From a bacterium UBA2214 (GTDB taxonomy: Bacteria > Zhuqueibacterota > Zhuqueibacteria > Residuimicrobiales > Residuimicrobiaceae): a stretch of 31,134 nucleotides of DNA. The stretch is taken from contig DCUM01000005.1 in NCBI GenBank assembly GCA_002327255.1, forward strand, positions 1-31,134. The letters run 5' to 3'. A program made the position numbers and the translations under genes. Below, in pieces: positions 15,715 through 23,745 of the stretch. Each line of letters starts with the position of its first letter. Position 1 is the first letter of the stretch. The notes beneath the pieces were generated by a model. It did not search any database, had not been told where the DNA came from, and worked only from the letters and a program-made list of their open reading frames with translations.

Positions 15715-18700
15715 TCAATTTTCCCCGGCCGCTTCTGCAACGGGCACCAATTGATCCTTCTTCATCGCATCGAATCTGACCGATACCACCTTGGAGACAC
15801 CCTGCTCTTCCATGGTGATGCCGTAGAGTTGATCGGCGGCGCGCATGGTGAGCTTGTTGTGGGTGACGACGATGAACTGGGTATTGGCAGAAAAATCACG
15901 CAGCGCATGGGTGAAACGCTGCACATTCTGATCGTCCAGCGGCGCATCCACTTCATCGAAAATGCAGAAGGGGCTGGGTTTGACCAGATAGATGGCGAAC
16001 AACAACGAGATGGCCGTAAGGGATTTTTCGCCACCGGAGAGCAGCGTCAGGGCGGTGGGCTTTTTTCCGCCGGGGGTGGCCAATATATCAATTTCAGATT
16101 CAAGGGGATCCGCCGTTTCCTGGAGAATGAGGTTGGCGCGACCACCTTCAAAAAACTTGCTGAAAACTTCAGCGAAATTTTTCTGAACCTGTTCAAAGGT
16201 TTCGAGAAATTTCTGACGCGCCGTGGTATTGATGATCTCGATGGTCTCCATCAGATTCTTGCGCGCCTTGATCAGGTCATCGCGCTGCGTTTGCAGAAAA
16301 TCGAGGCGCTCTTTCTCCTGTTCAAATTCCTTGAGCGCCAGCAGATTGACGGGGCCGACCTCCTTGATCCTGTTGCGCAGCGCCTCAACCCGCTGCCGGC
16401 TCTTCTCGACATCAAAGTCCGCCGGCATCGCCTTGCGGCTGAGCTTGTGCTCGAATTCGCTCCAGAGGCGCTGACGCAGATTTTCGCCGCGCAGCCGCAG
16501 CTCCGAGACGCGCAATTCAACCTGATGGGCGCTTTCGGATAAATTGTCAAATTTTCCCCGCGCAGCGCGGATCAGCTTCTCCGCTTCCGCGACCCGCGTA
16601 TTGGCTTCATACTGTTGCTCTTCCAGTTCATCGAGGACGGCCTGCGCCTGCTCGCGTTCTCCCTTGAGCTTTTCCACATCCGCTGCATAGGTCTCATTGA
16701 CGTCGCTCAGCTCCTGCATCTCGCGAGTGGCCCGTTCGGTCTCCATCTGGCGCGTTTGAATCAGCGCGTTGGTTTCAGAAACCTGGCGTTGCAACGCCTC
16801 GTTTTCACGGCGCATGGCTTCGTACTCGCTCTGCTGCCGCGCCACCTGAACACTCACCTCCTGAACCTGCACCGCAGCGGCATTGACGTTCTGTTCGAGG
16901 GACTTGATCTCCTCCCGCAAAACGCTGGCCTGCTGGGCATGCTCCTGTCGCCGCGTCAACAGTTCATCGGCACCCATGGTCTGGAGTTCCAGGTTATGGC
17001 CCAACTGACTGGCTTCGCCCAGCAGGCGCTGTTTTTCCGCGTCGTGGCGTGTTCTGGACTCCACCAGGGCGTTCTCTTCAAAGGTCTGCCTGCCCAATTC
17101 GATGCGCACGGCACCCAGCTGCGTTTCTTCTTCCTGAATGGTTTTGCGATGATTTTCGGCTTCAATCTTGTTTTGTTGTATTTCCGTTTCACGCTGCGCC
17201 ATCAAGGCGCGCCGTGCTTCGGATGCTTGCTGCAATTTTTCAATCTCCTGCAGCAGCGCGGCCAGTTGTTCCTGTCTGCCGACAAAATCCATCTGGTTCT
17301 TGCTCAACAAGCCGCCGCGAATGAAGCCGGCGTGCCCAAGCACCTCGCCCGTCAGGGTGACGACGTTATAGGATTGACTCTTCAGCTGGCCATAGACCCG
17401 GTTGGCAGTCTGCAGGTCCTGCACCACCAGATAAACGCCCAGTATGGTGCCCACCAGGGATTTGAAGCGCTCATCACAGCTCACCAGTTCATCCGCCCAA
17501 CCGAGCACGCCAAGATCAGAAACCTGCGGCCGGTTGTCCAGTGGCGTGTTCAGGCTGGCGCGCGGCGCAAAGGTGACAATGCCCCGTTTCTCTTCCTTGA
17601 GCAGCGCGATGCCCGATAAAGCCGTTTCACTGTCTTCGACCACCAGATAGGTGGCGGCTTCTCCAAGCGCGGCGGCGATCGCCGAGCGGTGCATGCTCTC
17701 CACATGCACAATGTTGGCCAGAGGGCCATAGGTGCCAAAATTCTGATTTTTCAGCGTCGCCAGATAACGGACGCCCGCCGGATAGTCCTCGAAATTCTCG
17801 ATGAGTCGTTTGACCAGTTCCGCCTGATGCTCCAACACTTCGATGCGGTTGCGATCCTGCGAGTCGCTCTTCTGCAAGCCCTCAAAGGCCCGCTTGGCCT
17901 CTTCCTCAAATTTGCCGATCTCGAGCAAACGCTGCTTGTGCGCTCCGAGCAGAGTCAGCAGTTTTTCCTCTTCAGCGCGCGTCTGCCGGATCAGCTCACC
18001 CAGTTCAGCGATGCGGCCGCTCTCCTGGCCGATCTCCGCTTCGAGTTGTTCGATACGACGGCTGACATTTTCTTCCGTGGCCTTGAGACGCTCGCCTTCG
18101 TTTTGTTTGCGGCTCAACTCTTCCGTGATGCGAAGCACCTGCGCTTCCGCATCACGCGTCTGCGCGCGCTTGCTTTCGAATTGTTGTTTGACCGCCAGAT
18201 ATTCGCTGTTAAGGCGTTCGTATTCCTGGCGTTTCTCCGCGAGACTCTTTTCCGCCGCCTGCACCAGAGACAGCGTTTGCTCCAGCTGTCCTTGAAGTTC
18301 CCCCAGCCGCGTAGTGAAACTGTCCATCTCTTGGGTATAGCGGACATTACTCTCCTGCAGGGAGCGGATGCGTTCCTTGTTGACGAGGATACGCTCTTCA
18401 AATTTTTGCACTTCGCGATTGAGATCGGAGACGAGGCGCTGATTCTCGTTGAGCTTCTTTTCAAGCTCCAGCAGTCGCGTGCGCGTCGCTTCATAATCGG
18501 CGTCCTGGGTTGCCAACGCGCTCGAGGCGCCTTCCCGTTCGTCGCGGATCAAGTCGAGCCGGGTCTCGAGCGGCTCCAGTTCATCGATGATTTTGGTATA
18601 TTCGAAATCCGCCAGGTTGATCTCCAGCTCGCGCAGCTCCACCGCCAACTCCTGGTAACGCTCCGCCTTGGCGACCTGGCGCCGCAACGAACGGACATTC

Positions 18701-19299
18701 TTCTCCACTTCGGACATGATGTCTTCAATGCGAATCAAATCCTTTTCCGTGGACTCGAGTTTGCGGAAGGTGGCTTTGCGCCGCAGTTTATACTTGGTAA
18801 TGCCTGCGGCTTCTTCAAAAATGCGCCGCCGTTCATCCTCCTTGCCGTTGAGGATGCGTTCCACCTGCGGCAGTTCGATGACGGAATAGGTGTGCGGCCC
18901 TGCCCCCGTGTCCATGAACAGGTCCAGGATATCCTTGAGCCGGCAGTTGTTGCCGTTGAGGAGATACTGGCTCTCCCCCGAGCGGAACAGGCGGCGCGTG
19001 ATGATGACTTCGGCATAATCAATGGGTAATATATTTTTGGTGTTTTCTATCTTGAGCGATACCTCGGCCATGCCGACCGGTTTGGCCGTGGCGGAACCGT
19101 TAAAGATGACATTGCCCATGACCTCGCTGCGCAGCGCGCCGCTCTTCTGCTCCCCCATGACCCAACGAATCGCATCGACGATATTACTCTTGCCGCAGCC
19201 GTTGGGGCCGACGATGCCCGTGATGCCATCATGTAAAACAAGGTGGGTTTTTTTGGCAAAAGATTTAAAGCCAACTATTGTCAATTCAGAAAGATACAC
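15715..19299 (-). CDS. smc: Chromosome segregation protein SMC
   Basis: Structural-maintenance-of-chromosomes ATPase of about 1194 aa. The Walker A box GPNGCGKSN is at about 31-39. Long heptad coiled coils flank a hinge at roughly 515-640 (FGTYGPLANIVHVESMHRSAIAAALG, then VRGG-type glycines near HAGFIRGG). The C-terminal head has LLSGGEKSLTAISLLFA near 1085 and Walker B FCIFDEVDAPLDD near 1110. SMC with ScpA/ScpB condenses and resolves chromosomes; scpAB are not in this window. The frame opens at 19332, but SMC proteins begin MYLxxLxxxGFKSF. A GTG at 19299, giving VYLSELTIVGFKSF, fits, with GGAG four bases upstream. A sigma-70-like promoter may lie in the 89-base gap before it. Confidence 0.96.
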   Translation of the reverse strand: MYLSELTIVGFKSFAKKTHLVLHDGITGIVGPNGCGKSNIVDAIRWVMGEQKSGALRSEVMGNVIFNGSATAKPVGMAEVSLKIENTKNILPIDYAEVIITRRLFRSGESQYLLNGNNCRLKDILDLFMDTGAGPHTYSVIELPQVERILNGKEDERRRIFEEAAGITKYKLRRKATFRKLESTEKDLIRIEDIMSEVEKNVRSLRRQVAKAERYQELAVELRELEINLADFEYTKIIDELEPLETRLDLIRDEREGASSALATQDADYEATRTRLLELEKKLNENQRLVSDLNREVQKFEERILVNKERIRSLQESNVRYTQEMDSFTTRLGELQGQLEQTLSLVQAAEKSLAEKRQEYERLNSEYLAVKQQFESKRAQTRDAEAQVLRITEELSRKQNEGERLKATEENVSRRIEQLEAEIGQESGRIAELGELIRQTRAEEEKLLTLLGAHKQRLLEIGKFEEEAKRAFEGLQKSDSQDRNRIEVLEHQAELVKRLIENFEDYPAGVRYLATLKNQNFGTYGPLANIVHVESMHRSAIAAALGEAATYLVVEDSETALSGIALLKEEKRGIVTFAPRASLNTPLDNRPQVSDLGVLGWADELVSCDERFKSLVGTILGVYLVVQDLQTANRVYGQLKSQSYNVVTLTGEVLGHAGFIRGGLLSKNQMDFVGRQEQLAALLQEIEKLQQASEARRALMAQRETEIQQNKIEAENHRKTIQEEETQLGAVRIELGRQTFEENALVESRTRHDAEKQRLLGEASQLGHNLELQTMGADELLTRRQEHAQQASVLREEIKSLEQNVNAAAVQVQEVSVQVARQQSEYEAMRRENEALQRQVSETNALIQTRQMETERATREMQELSDVNETYAADVEKLKGEREQAQAVLDELEEQQYEANTRVAEAEKLIRAARGKFDNLSESAHQVELRVSELRLRGENLRQRLWSEFEHKLSRKAMPADFDVEKSRQRVEALRNRIKEVGPVNLLALKEFEQEKERLDFLQTQRDDLIKARKNLMETIEIINTTARQKFLETFEQVQKNFAEVFSKFFEGGRANLILQETADPLESEIDILATPGGKKPTALTLLSGGEKSLTAISLLFAIYLVKPSPFCIFDEVDAPLDDQNVQRFTHALRDFSANTQFIVVTHNKLTMRAADQLYGITMEEQGVSKVVSVRFDAMKKDQLVPVAEAAGEN

Positions 19300-19303
19300 A
19301 TTA

Positions 19304-19307
19304 CTCC
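19304..19307 (-). promoter_or_regulatory. Shine-Dalgarno supporting the GTG start of smc
   Basis: On the minus strand this reads GGAG, followed by TAAT and then GTG (19299-19297). It favours the GTG over the ATG at 19332, which would add 11 residues absent from the SMC family. Spacing of four bases is short but workable. Confidence 0.6.
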
Positions 19308-19340
19308 AGTGATAGGGTTTCCAAATTCGCAAAGACGGTA

Positions 19341-19369
19341 AAAATACAATCCCGCGGTATTAAAATCAA
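19341..19369 (-). promoter_or_regulatory. Possible sigma-70 promoter for smc
   Basis: Minus strand: TTGATT (19369-19364), a 17-base spacer, then TATTTT (19346-19341). Both hexamers match the consensus at four of six positions. The -10 lies about 42 bases before the smc GTG, in the 89-base gap after the GH2-like gene. It would let smc be expressed separately from that gene. Judged by eye only. Confidence 0.4.
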
Positions 19370-19388
19370 GGACATTTTCCCGGCCCGC

Positions 19389-21941
19389 TTACAGCCCGAG
19401 AAGGGACCAGTAATAGTTCGCATAGGCAAAGAGCGCCCGGGACTGCTCCAGATAGAGCGCAATCATGATAAAGACCAGCGCCATTCCCGCCAGCTGCAAC
19501 AAGAGTGCTTTTCCCGCACTCACCTGCATGATAACTTTGGCACCGCGAATGGCACGCAACAGATACCAGAGAAAGATGATGAGAAAATAAATCAGACTGA
19601 ACGAGATGAGACTCGAGCGCGACAGCGCCCTGAATAAAACCACCGCGAGTGGCAGTGCAAAGATAAAATTGGCCGGCACCCACAAGACAAAGGTGACGAT
19701 TTGACTGAAACGCAAATAGCGTCGTTGCACCATGGCAAAGATCTTGTATATGACAGCCTGCAGAAACGCCAGGCCCAACAAGGCGCCGGTAAAAAACAGA
19801 ATCAGGCGCTCGGGATGCCAGATCAATTGAATGGCCTGAATCTTGGCGGCGCCATCCGAAAAGAGCCAGGTGAGTATCTCGTCGAAGAGGCTGTGATCGC
19901 GTAAAAAGAAGACAAAACTCGCGAGAAGGGTGGCGAGCGTCAAAAAGGAGGAAAGTCCGATCAAGCCGGTCAGAAACGGATTGATCTGGCGATTTTCATT
20001 GAGATCCGAATAAAATCCATGCGAATAGACAAAGACGCGTTTGATATAATGACTCAGGCGTTTGTCCCTGCGAATGAAGAAGAGCAACAGGACGATCAAC
20101 GCAATACTGAGTATCTGAAAAACAGCCGGATCCGCGACGGGGACATCGCCAGGCAACAATTCCGGCATGCTGGTGTTGGTGAAGGCGGCCCGGACAACGT
20201 GATAAACCTGACGCTGTTGTCCATTGGCGGCGAAGAGTCCCGCGGTGAACGTCTGAATATTTTCCCGGGGACCCCAATAGGTGTGCGGCGCATCACCACG
20301 CCAGTCCCGCAGCGGCGAAACCGAGATGCCGATATGCTCCTGGCGGCGCGCGGCCTCCTGAAAGGCTCTCTTGAGGTTGAAAGCCTGATTATTCTGGGCG
20401 GCGAGCCCCTCTCCCGCCAGGGCCGGCAACGGAGAGATGAATTGCAGAATATAGAATCCCTGCGCTTTCCAGAACCACTGCGAAATGGCATAAAGCTCTT
20501 CGGGGGGCACTTCGATGATCTGAAAATCGACCGGCAAATTGTGCATGCCCGAATTTTTGCCCCGCACGCCCGCAAACAGGGGCCGTTCGTCCAGCTTGCG
20601 CGCTTCTGCTGCCATCTCCCTGAGAAACTGCGCCGTTTCGACATCGCCGCCATCGAATCCGGACCCCAGTCCCCATGCCGCCACACAGGGATGCGCCTGG
20701 TACGCGGAGATCAATCCCTGCAGCGCCTTTTTGGCATGCATACGAACCGTCGCATTGCGCAGATGTTCCGTCGGCACATGGGTCACCGGAATTTCCACCA
20801 AAACGGCCAAACCGAGGCGGTCACACACCTCAAGAAGATAGGGCGGCGGTGCATTCCCGGGAATACGCACGGTATTGGCGCCCAGGGCGACAATCTCCGC
20901 CATGTCCTTCTCAATGGTCGTCCGCTGCGATTCCAGCGGCGACAAGCGGAAGGCTTCATCCTCGACCCATTCGATGATCTGATAGCGAAATCCCCCCTGG
21001 AGGGTGCGGCTTTGACGCAGCCACGTCTGCGGCTGTGCCAGGGCCAGCGGCACCGTCACCCGGTCGATGATCTGCGCTCCCTGCGACAGCTGCAATCTGA
21101 GGAGATAGCGGTGCGGTTGTCGCGGCTGCCAAAAGACAAAACCGGGCACGCTGAAATCGAGCTGACATCGCACCGTATCCGGGGCGGTGATCAAAATCGG
21201 CAGCGCGGGCGAAGTGAAGAGGGGCTCAAGCGTGCTGCCGTCCAGCACCTCGAGCTGACTGCGCAGGCCCCCCGCGAGCAGCGCCGTACGCGAGAGACTG
21301 TCTGTCGGCCCCATCTGAATCAGCGCCGACAGCTGCCCCTGCAAGGCAGCGATTCCTTCGGCAGTACGTATGGAAAGGGCGGAAACATAGGGCGCGCGGC
21401 CGGCGTGCAAAACGATGGGACGGAACAGGCCGTCGCCGCTCACCGGAATGCCGCGATTGCGCGTCAGCATCGGCAACGACTTGCGATGATCCAGCCGCGT
21501 ATCGACCTGAATGATGAGTTCGTTCAATTCATTAAAAAAAAGCTCGTCGCGCTCTATCGGAATCGTAAAAGGGGCGCTGCCGGCCATGTGCGTGCCGACT
21601 ATCTTCTTGTTCAGATAGACCGTGCACTGGCCGTCTATCCCCTGGAACGCCATTTCATAGTGCTGCGCCAGCATCGAACTGTCCAGCGCGAACTGTTTCC
21701 GTACAATGAAGAATTCACGGAGCCGGAACGGCACCGGGAGTCGAATGTTTATCCAGCCATCCCCCTCATCGTTTTTATACTGCCAGATGCCGTCCAGCAT
21801 CAGCCGGGTACGCCGGCTTGACGAATCAGCCAGGGTAAAATCGGATAGCGTAAAGGTCAGTTCGGTGGCGGATGGTGCCGAAATCGACAAAAGCATGCCG
21901 ATAATGGCAGCCTTGAAAGGATTGAGCAAATGATTTTTCAT
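19389..21941 (-). CDS. Membrane-anchored GH2-like protein lacking the catalytic Asn-Glu (pseudo-glycosidase fused to a six-span domain)
   Basis: Protein of about 850 aa. Residues 1-26 form a signal peptide. Residues 45-190 look like the GH2 sugar-binding domain (GIWQYKNDEGDGWINIRLPVPF, YLNKKIVGTHMAGSAPFTIPI, GLFRPIVLHAG). A beta-sandwich follows, then a TIM-barrel part from about 320 (FRYQIIEWVEDEAF, ALGANTVRIPGNAPPPYLLEVCDRLGLAVLVEIPV). At HPCVAAWGLGSGFDG (417-431) the general acid/base Asn-Glu of GH2 enzymes is replaced by Ser-Gly, so normal hydrolysis is unlikely. From 608 about six membrane spans follow (608-623, 654-680, 712-735, 746-772, 778-796, 812-831). A TTG at 21992 is open in frame, but ATG 21941 places the signal peptide correctly. 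Probable role: sugar binding or sensing at the membrane (inference). It precedes smc. Confidence 0.75.
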   Translation of the reverse strand: MKNHLLNPFKAAIIGMLLSISAPSATELTFTLSDFTLADSSSRRTRLMLDGIWQYKNDEGDGWINIRLPVPFRLREFFIVRKQFALDSSMLAQHYEMAFQGIDGQCTVYLNKKIVGTHMAGSAPFTIPIERDELFFNELNELIIQVDTRLDHRKSLPMLTRNRGIPVSGDGLFRPIVLHAGRAPYVSALSIRTAEGIAALQGQLSALIQMGPTDSLSRTALLAGGLRSQLEVLDGSTLEPLFTSPALPILITAPDTVRCQLDFSVPGFVFWQPRQPHRYLLRLQLSQGAQIIDRVTVPLALAQPQTWLRQSRTLQGGFRYQIIEWVEDEAFRLSPLESQRTTIEKDMAEIVALGANTVRIPGNAPPPYLLEVCDRLGLAVLVEIPVTHVPTEHLRNATVRMHAKKALQGLISAYQAHPCVAAWGLGSGFDGGDVETAQFLREMAAEARKLDERPLFAGVRGKNSGMHNLPVDFQIIEVPPEELYAISQWFWKAQGFYILQFISPLPALAGEGLAAQNNQAFNLKRAFQEAARRQEHIGISVSPLRDWRGDAPHTYWGPRENIQTFTAGLFAANGQQRQVYHVVRAAFTNTSMPELLPGDVPVADPAVFQILSIALIVLLLFFIRRDKRLSHYIKRVFVYSHGFYSDLNENRQINPFLTGLIGLSSFLTLATLLASFVFFLRDHSLFDEILTWLFSDGAAKIQAIQLIWHPERLILFFTGALLGLAFLQAVIYKIFAMVQRRYLRFSQIVTFVLWVPANFIFALPLAVVLFRALSRSSLISFSLIYFLIIFLWYLLRAIRGAKVIMQVSAGKALLLQLAGMALVFIMIALYLEQSRALFAYANYYWSLLGL

Positions 21942-22251
21942 GATACGATGGTCACTCACGGTAGTATGGTGTCCAGGAGTCTCTCGATTCAAGAATTAAC
22001 AGGGTGAACGCTTCGTCCGGCGGCCGGTGACACGGAATCGGCGGAAACCAGATTGGGGAGCGATCAGGATCAACCCGAATAATTCACCGCCGGGGATGCC
22101 GGAAGGCGCAGCGTGACTGATAAAAGAATAACAGCATGCGTCGATAAACAGGATATGACGAAAAAACAGGACGAGTATCGTTCTCAAATACCGGCAGAAT
22201 CGATCCGGCGGCTGCCATGCCCTCAGCGGCGCATGAACAGCATAGGCTATG

Positions 22252-22280
22252 ATTATAAAAATCAATAATTAACATTTAAT
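22252..22280 (-). promoter_or_regulatory. Possible promoter for the GH2-like gene
   Basis: Minus strand has a perfect TATAAT at 22257-22252. An ATTAAA lies 17 bases upstream (22280-22275) as a poor -35. The surrounding sequence is AT-rich. It lies about 310 bases before the start codon at 21941, so any transcript would have a long leader. The -35 is weak. Confidence 0.33.
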
Positions 22281-22300
22281 CCGGCCAGACCGGCCAGGAT
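22279..22300 (-). terminator. Weak hairpin downstream of the Fe-S gene
   Basis: On the minus strand ATCC-T-GGCC, loop GGTCT, then GGCCGGAT. This is an eight-pair stem with one bulged T, 128 bases beyond the Fe-S gene stop. It is followed by AT-rich sequence but not by a clean T run. It may end transcription of the upstream operon or may only be a palindrome. Confidence 0.25.
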
Positions 22301-22427
22301 CAGCATGGATGACAAAATATTCATTTTTAGCCACAAATCAAAACAAAATGTGCGCCCCGTTTCACATTGATCCGGTTCATGCCGGCGGGATCACCGCAGC
22401 GTCCTTATGTTCGAACCCTATTAAAAA

Positions 22428-23717
22428 CTAGTGCATTTTAGCGGCATGCCTGCGCAGCAAAACATCCAGATACCTGGATTTCATCTGCTCACTGGCCAGC
22501 AACTGTTGCAGTGGCGGCAGCTTTAAAATGACGCCCAATATGGCGGCCATGGCGCGGTGACTGGTGAACGCCTGCTGCGCAAAGACGAGATGCTGCAGAT
22601 TGCCCCGTTCGATGGCCATCATCACGACGCGGTGGGCGGAAGTCACCGGCGTCACCACCCGCTTCGCCCGCGGCACCAACGTCAGCGCCTGGCGCGTACA
22701 CACCCGGACACAGATGCCGCAGCCCAGACAGATTTCACTGTGCAGCTTGGCCTTCACGCGCCTGATCTGATGCGGATCATTGGCCGAAACCAGGGTCATG
22801 GCTTCCACAGGACACACCTGGGCGCATTTGCCGCAACCAATACACAACTCGTCATTCACCACCGGCAAGTAGTTGGTCGTGTGGACGGGATAGAGAAACG
22901 CGAAGCGGCGCGCGGCGATCATCGCCTCGCAACAACAGCCGCAGCAATTGCAGATAAAGTTAACGTTTTGTTGGACATTCTCGCCGAATTGCACGAGATT
23001 GTTTTCATGGGCTTGTTGCAGAAGCTCCAGCCCCTCGGCCACCGAGACTGCGCGGGCGAAGCCATGCCGGATCAAAGCGTCCGCGCTGCTGTTGAACGTC
23101 ATACAGATGTCCATCGGGGCAGCGCAGGCCCGCTCCAGGTGCTGCATCTTGTGGCGGCAATAGCAGACGCCGATGCCGCGATGACTGGCGGTTTTGATGA
23201 CCTCACTGGCGCGCTCATAATCCAGGATATGCAGCGCCTGCTCCTCCTGCAAGGCGGGCTCATGCACAAACGTCCGTCCCAGTTGCGTCTCGCCGTCGGT
23301 GAACAATGCCTTGATGAATGCTTCCTCAACGTTGAGATATTGATAAAAAAGGCGCGACAAGGCTGCCTGATCGATATCGCTGCGATAGCGCATCAGGGAA
23401 AACTCGAAAAATCCGGCCATGGGCGGAGGCATGGTGTAATGGGTGACGCCCTCATGCTCGCTGTCCAGCAGCAGGGCGCGGTCGGCGAGTTCATCCAGCC
23501 ATTTGCGGGCTTGCAGTTCATCGACTTTCCAGGCACGCGCTGCCTGCTGCACCGTGAAGGGAACCAGCGGCAGCAGCGCCATGCGTCCGGCTTCACGTTC
23601 GTTCATGAGGATGCTCAGGATCTGGAAAAGAGCGGTGGCGGGCGGCGCTCCCTGGGGAAACTTGTTGAGACGTTCCACAAAACGGGCATATCCCGATTGC
23701 ATCGTATGGTGCGCCAT
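22428..23717 (-). CDS. Winged-helix-like 2x[4Fe-4S] ferredoxin-domain protein
   Basis: Iron-sulfur protein of 429 aa. Residues 25-100 are helical and look like a winged-helix domain (FQILSILMNEREAGRMALLPLVPFTVQQAARAWKVDELQARKWLDELADRALL). A cysteine-rich middle has CYC (185, 187), C198, C205 and the unusual CNCCGCCCEAM (256-265). Two ferredoxin clusters follow: CIGCGKCAQVCP (292-303) and CLGCGICVRVC (330-340). The frame is open to 23936, but ATG 23717 has GGGAGG nine bases upstream and starts the natural protein. The combination suggests a redox-sensing or electron-transfer protein that may touch DNA. It lies 28 bases after the HD-domain gene and is probably co-transcribed with it. Similar proteins occur in anaerobes but have no assigned role that I know of. 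Confidence 0.85.
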   Translation of the reverse strand: MAHHTMQSGYARFVERLNKFPQGAPPATALFQILSILMNEREAGRMALLPLVPFTVQQAARAWKVDELQARKWLDELADRALLLDSEHEGVTHYTMPPPMAGFFEFSLMRYRSDIDQAALSRLFYQYLNVEEAFIKALFTDGETQLGRTFVHEPALQEEQALHILDYERASEVIKTASHRGIGVCYCRHKMQHLERACAAPMDICMTFNSSADALIRHGFARAVSVAEGLELLQQAHENNLVQFGENVQQNVNFICNCCGCCCEAMIAARRFAFLYPVHTTNYLPVVNDELCIGCGKCAQVCPVEAMTLVSANDPHQIRRVKAKLHSEICLGCGICVRVCTRQALTLVPRAKRVVTPVTSAHRVVMMAIERGNLQHLVFAQQAFTSHRAMAAILGVILKLPPLQQLLASEQMKSRYLDVLLRRHAAKMH

Positions 23718-23726
23718 GATGGACTT

Positions 23727-23732
23727 CCTCCC
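23727..23732 (-). promoter_or_regulatory. Strong Shine-Dalgarno fixing the start of the Fe-S gene
   Basis: Minus-strand GGGAGG, nine bases before ATG 23717. It rules out the longer open frame that runs back into the HD gene, whose extra 73 residues are low-complexity and Ser/Thr-rich. Confidence 0.75.
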
Positions 23733-23745
23733 TTGGTGTGGAATG

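Larger units (their letters stand above)
21942..22427. other. Gene-free leader between the GH2-like gene and the Fe-S gene
   Basis: 486 bases without a convincing gene, more AT-rich at 22240-22440 than its surroundings. It contains a perfect minus-strand TATAAT (22257-22252) and an imperfect hairpin at 22279-22300. It also holds a TTCGAA palindrome near 22410 and otherwise nothing recognised. Minus-strand frames of 63-89 codons (22275-22084, 22265-21996) have no family likeness and are not called. If the TATAAT is used, the GH2-like mRNA would have a leader of about 300 bases. Confidence 0.6.

Noticed and set aside
21996..22265. Minus-strand frame of 89 codons in the gene-free leader
   Set aside because: No Shine-Dalgarno, no family likeness, mixed composition with many Arg, Phe and Cys. 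It overlaps another equally open frame (22275-22084).
22281..22298. Direct repeat CCGGCCAGA / CCGGCCAGG as possible operator or CRISPR-like unit
   Set aside because: Only two adjacent copies of nine bases and no further units. It is better explained as the arms of the hairpin at 22279-22300.
22409..22416. GTTCGAAC, resembling a tRNA T-loop
   Set aside because: The flanking bases do not pair as a T stem, and no anticodon arm or acceptor stem can be drawn on either strand. It is just a palindrome.
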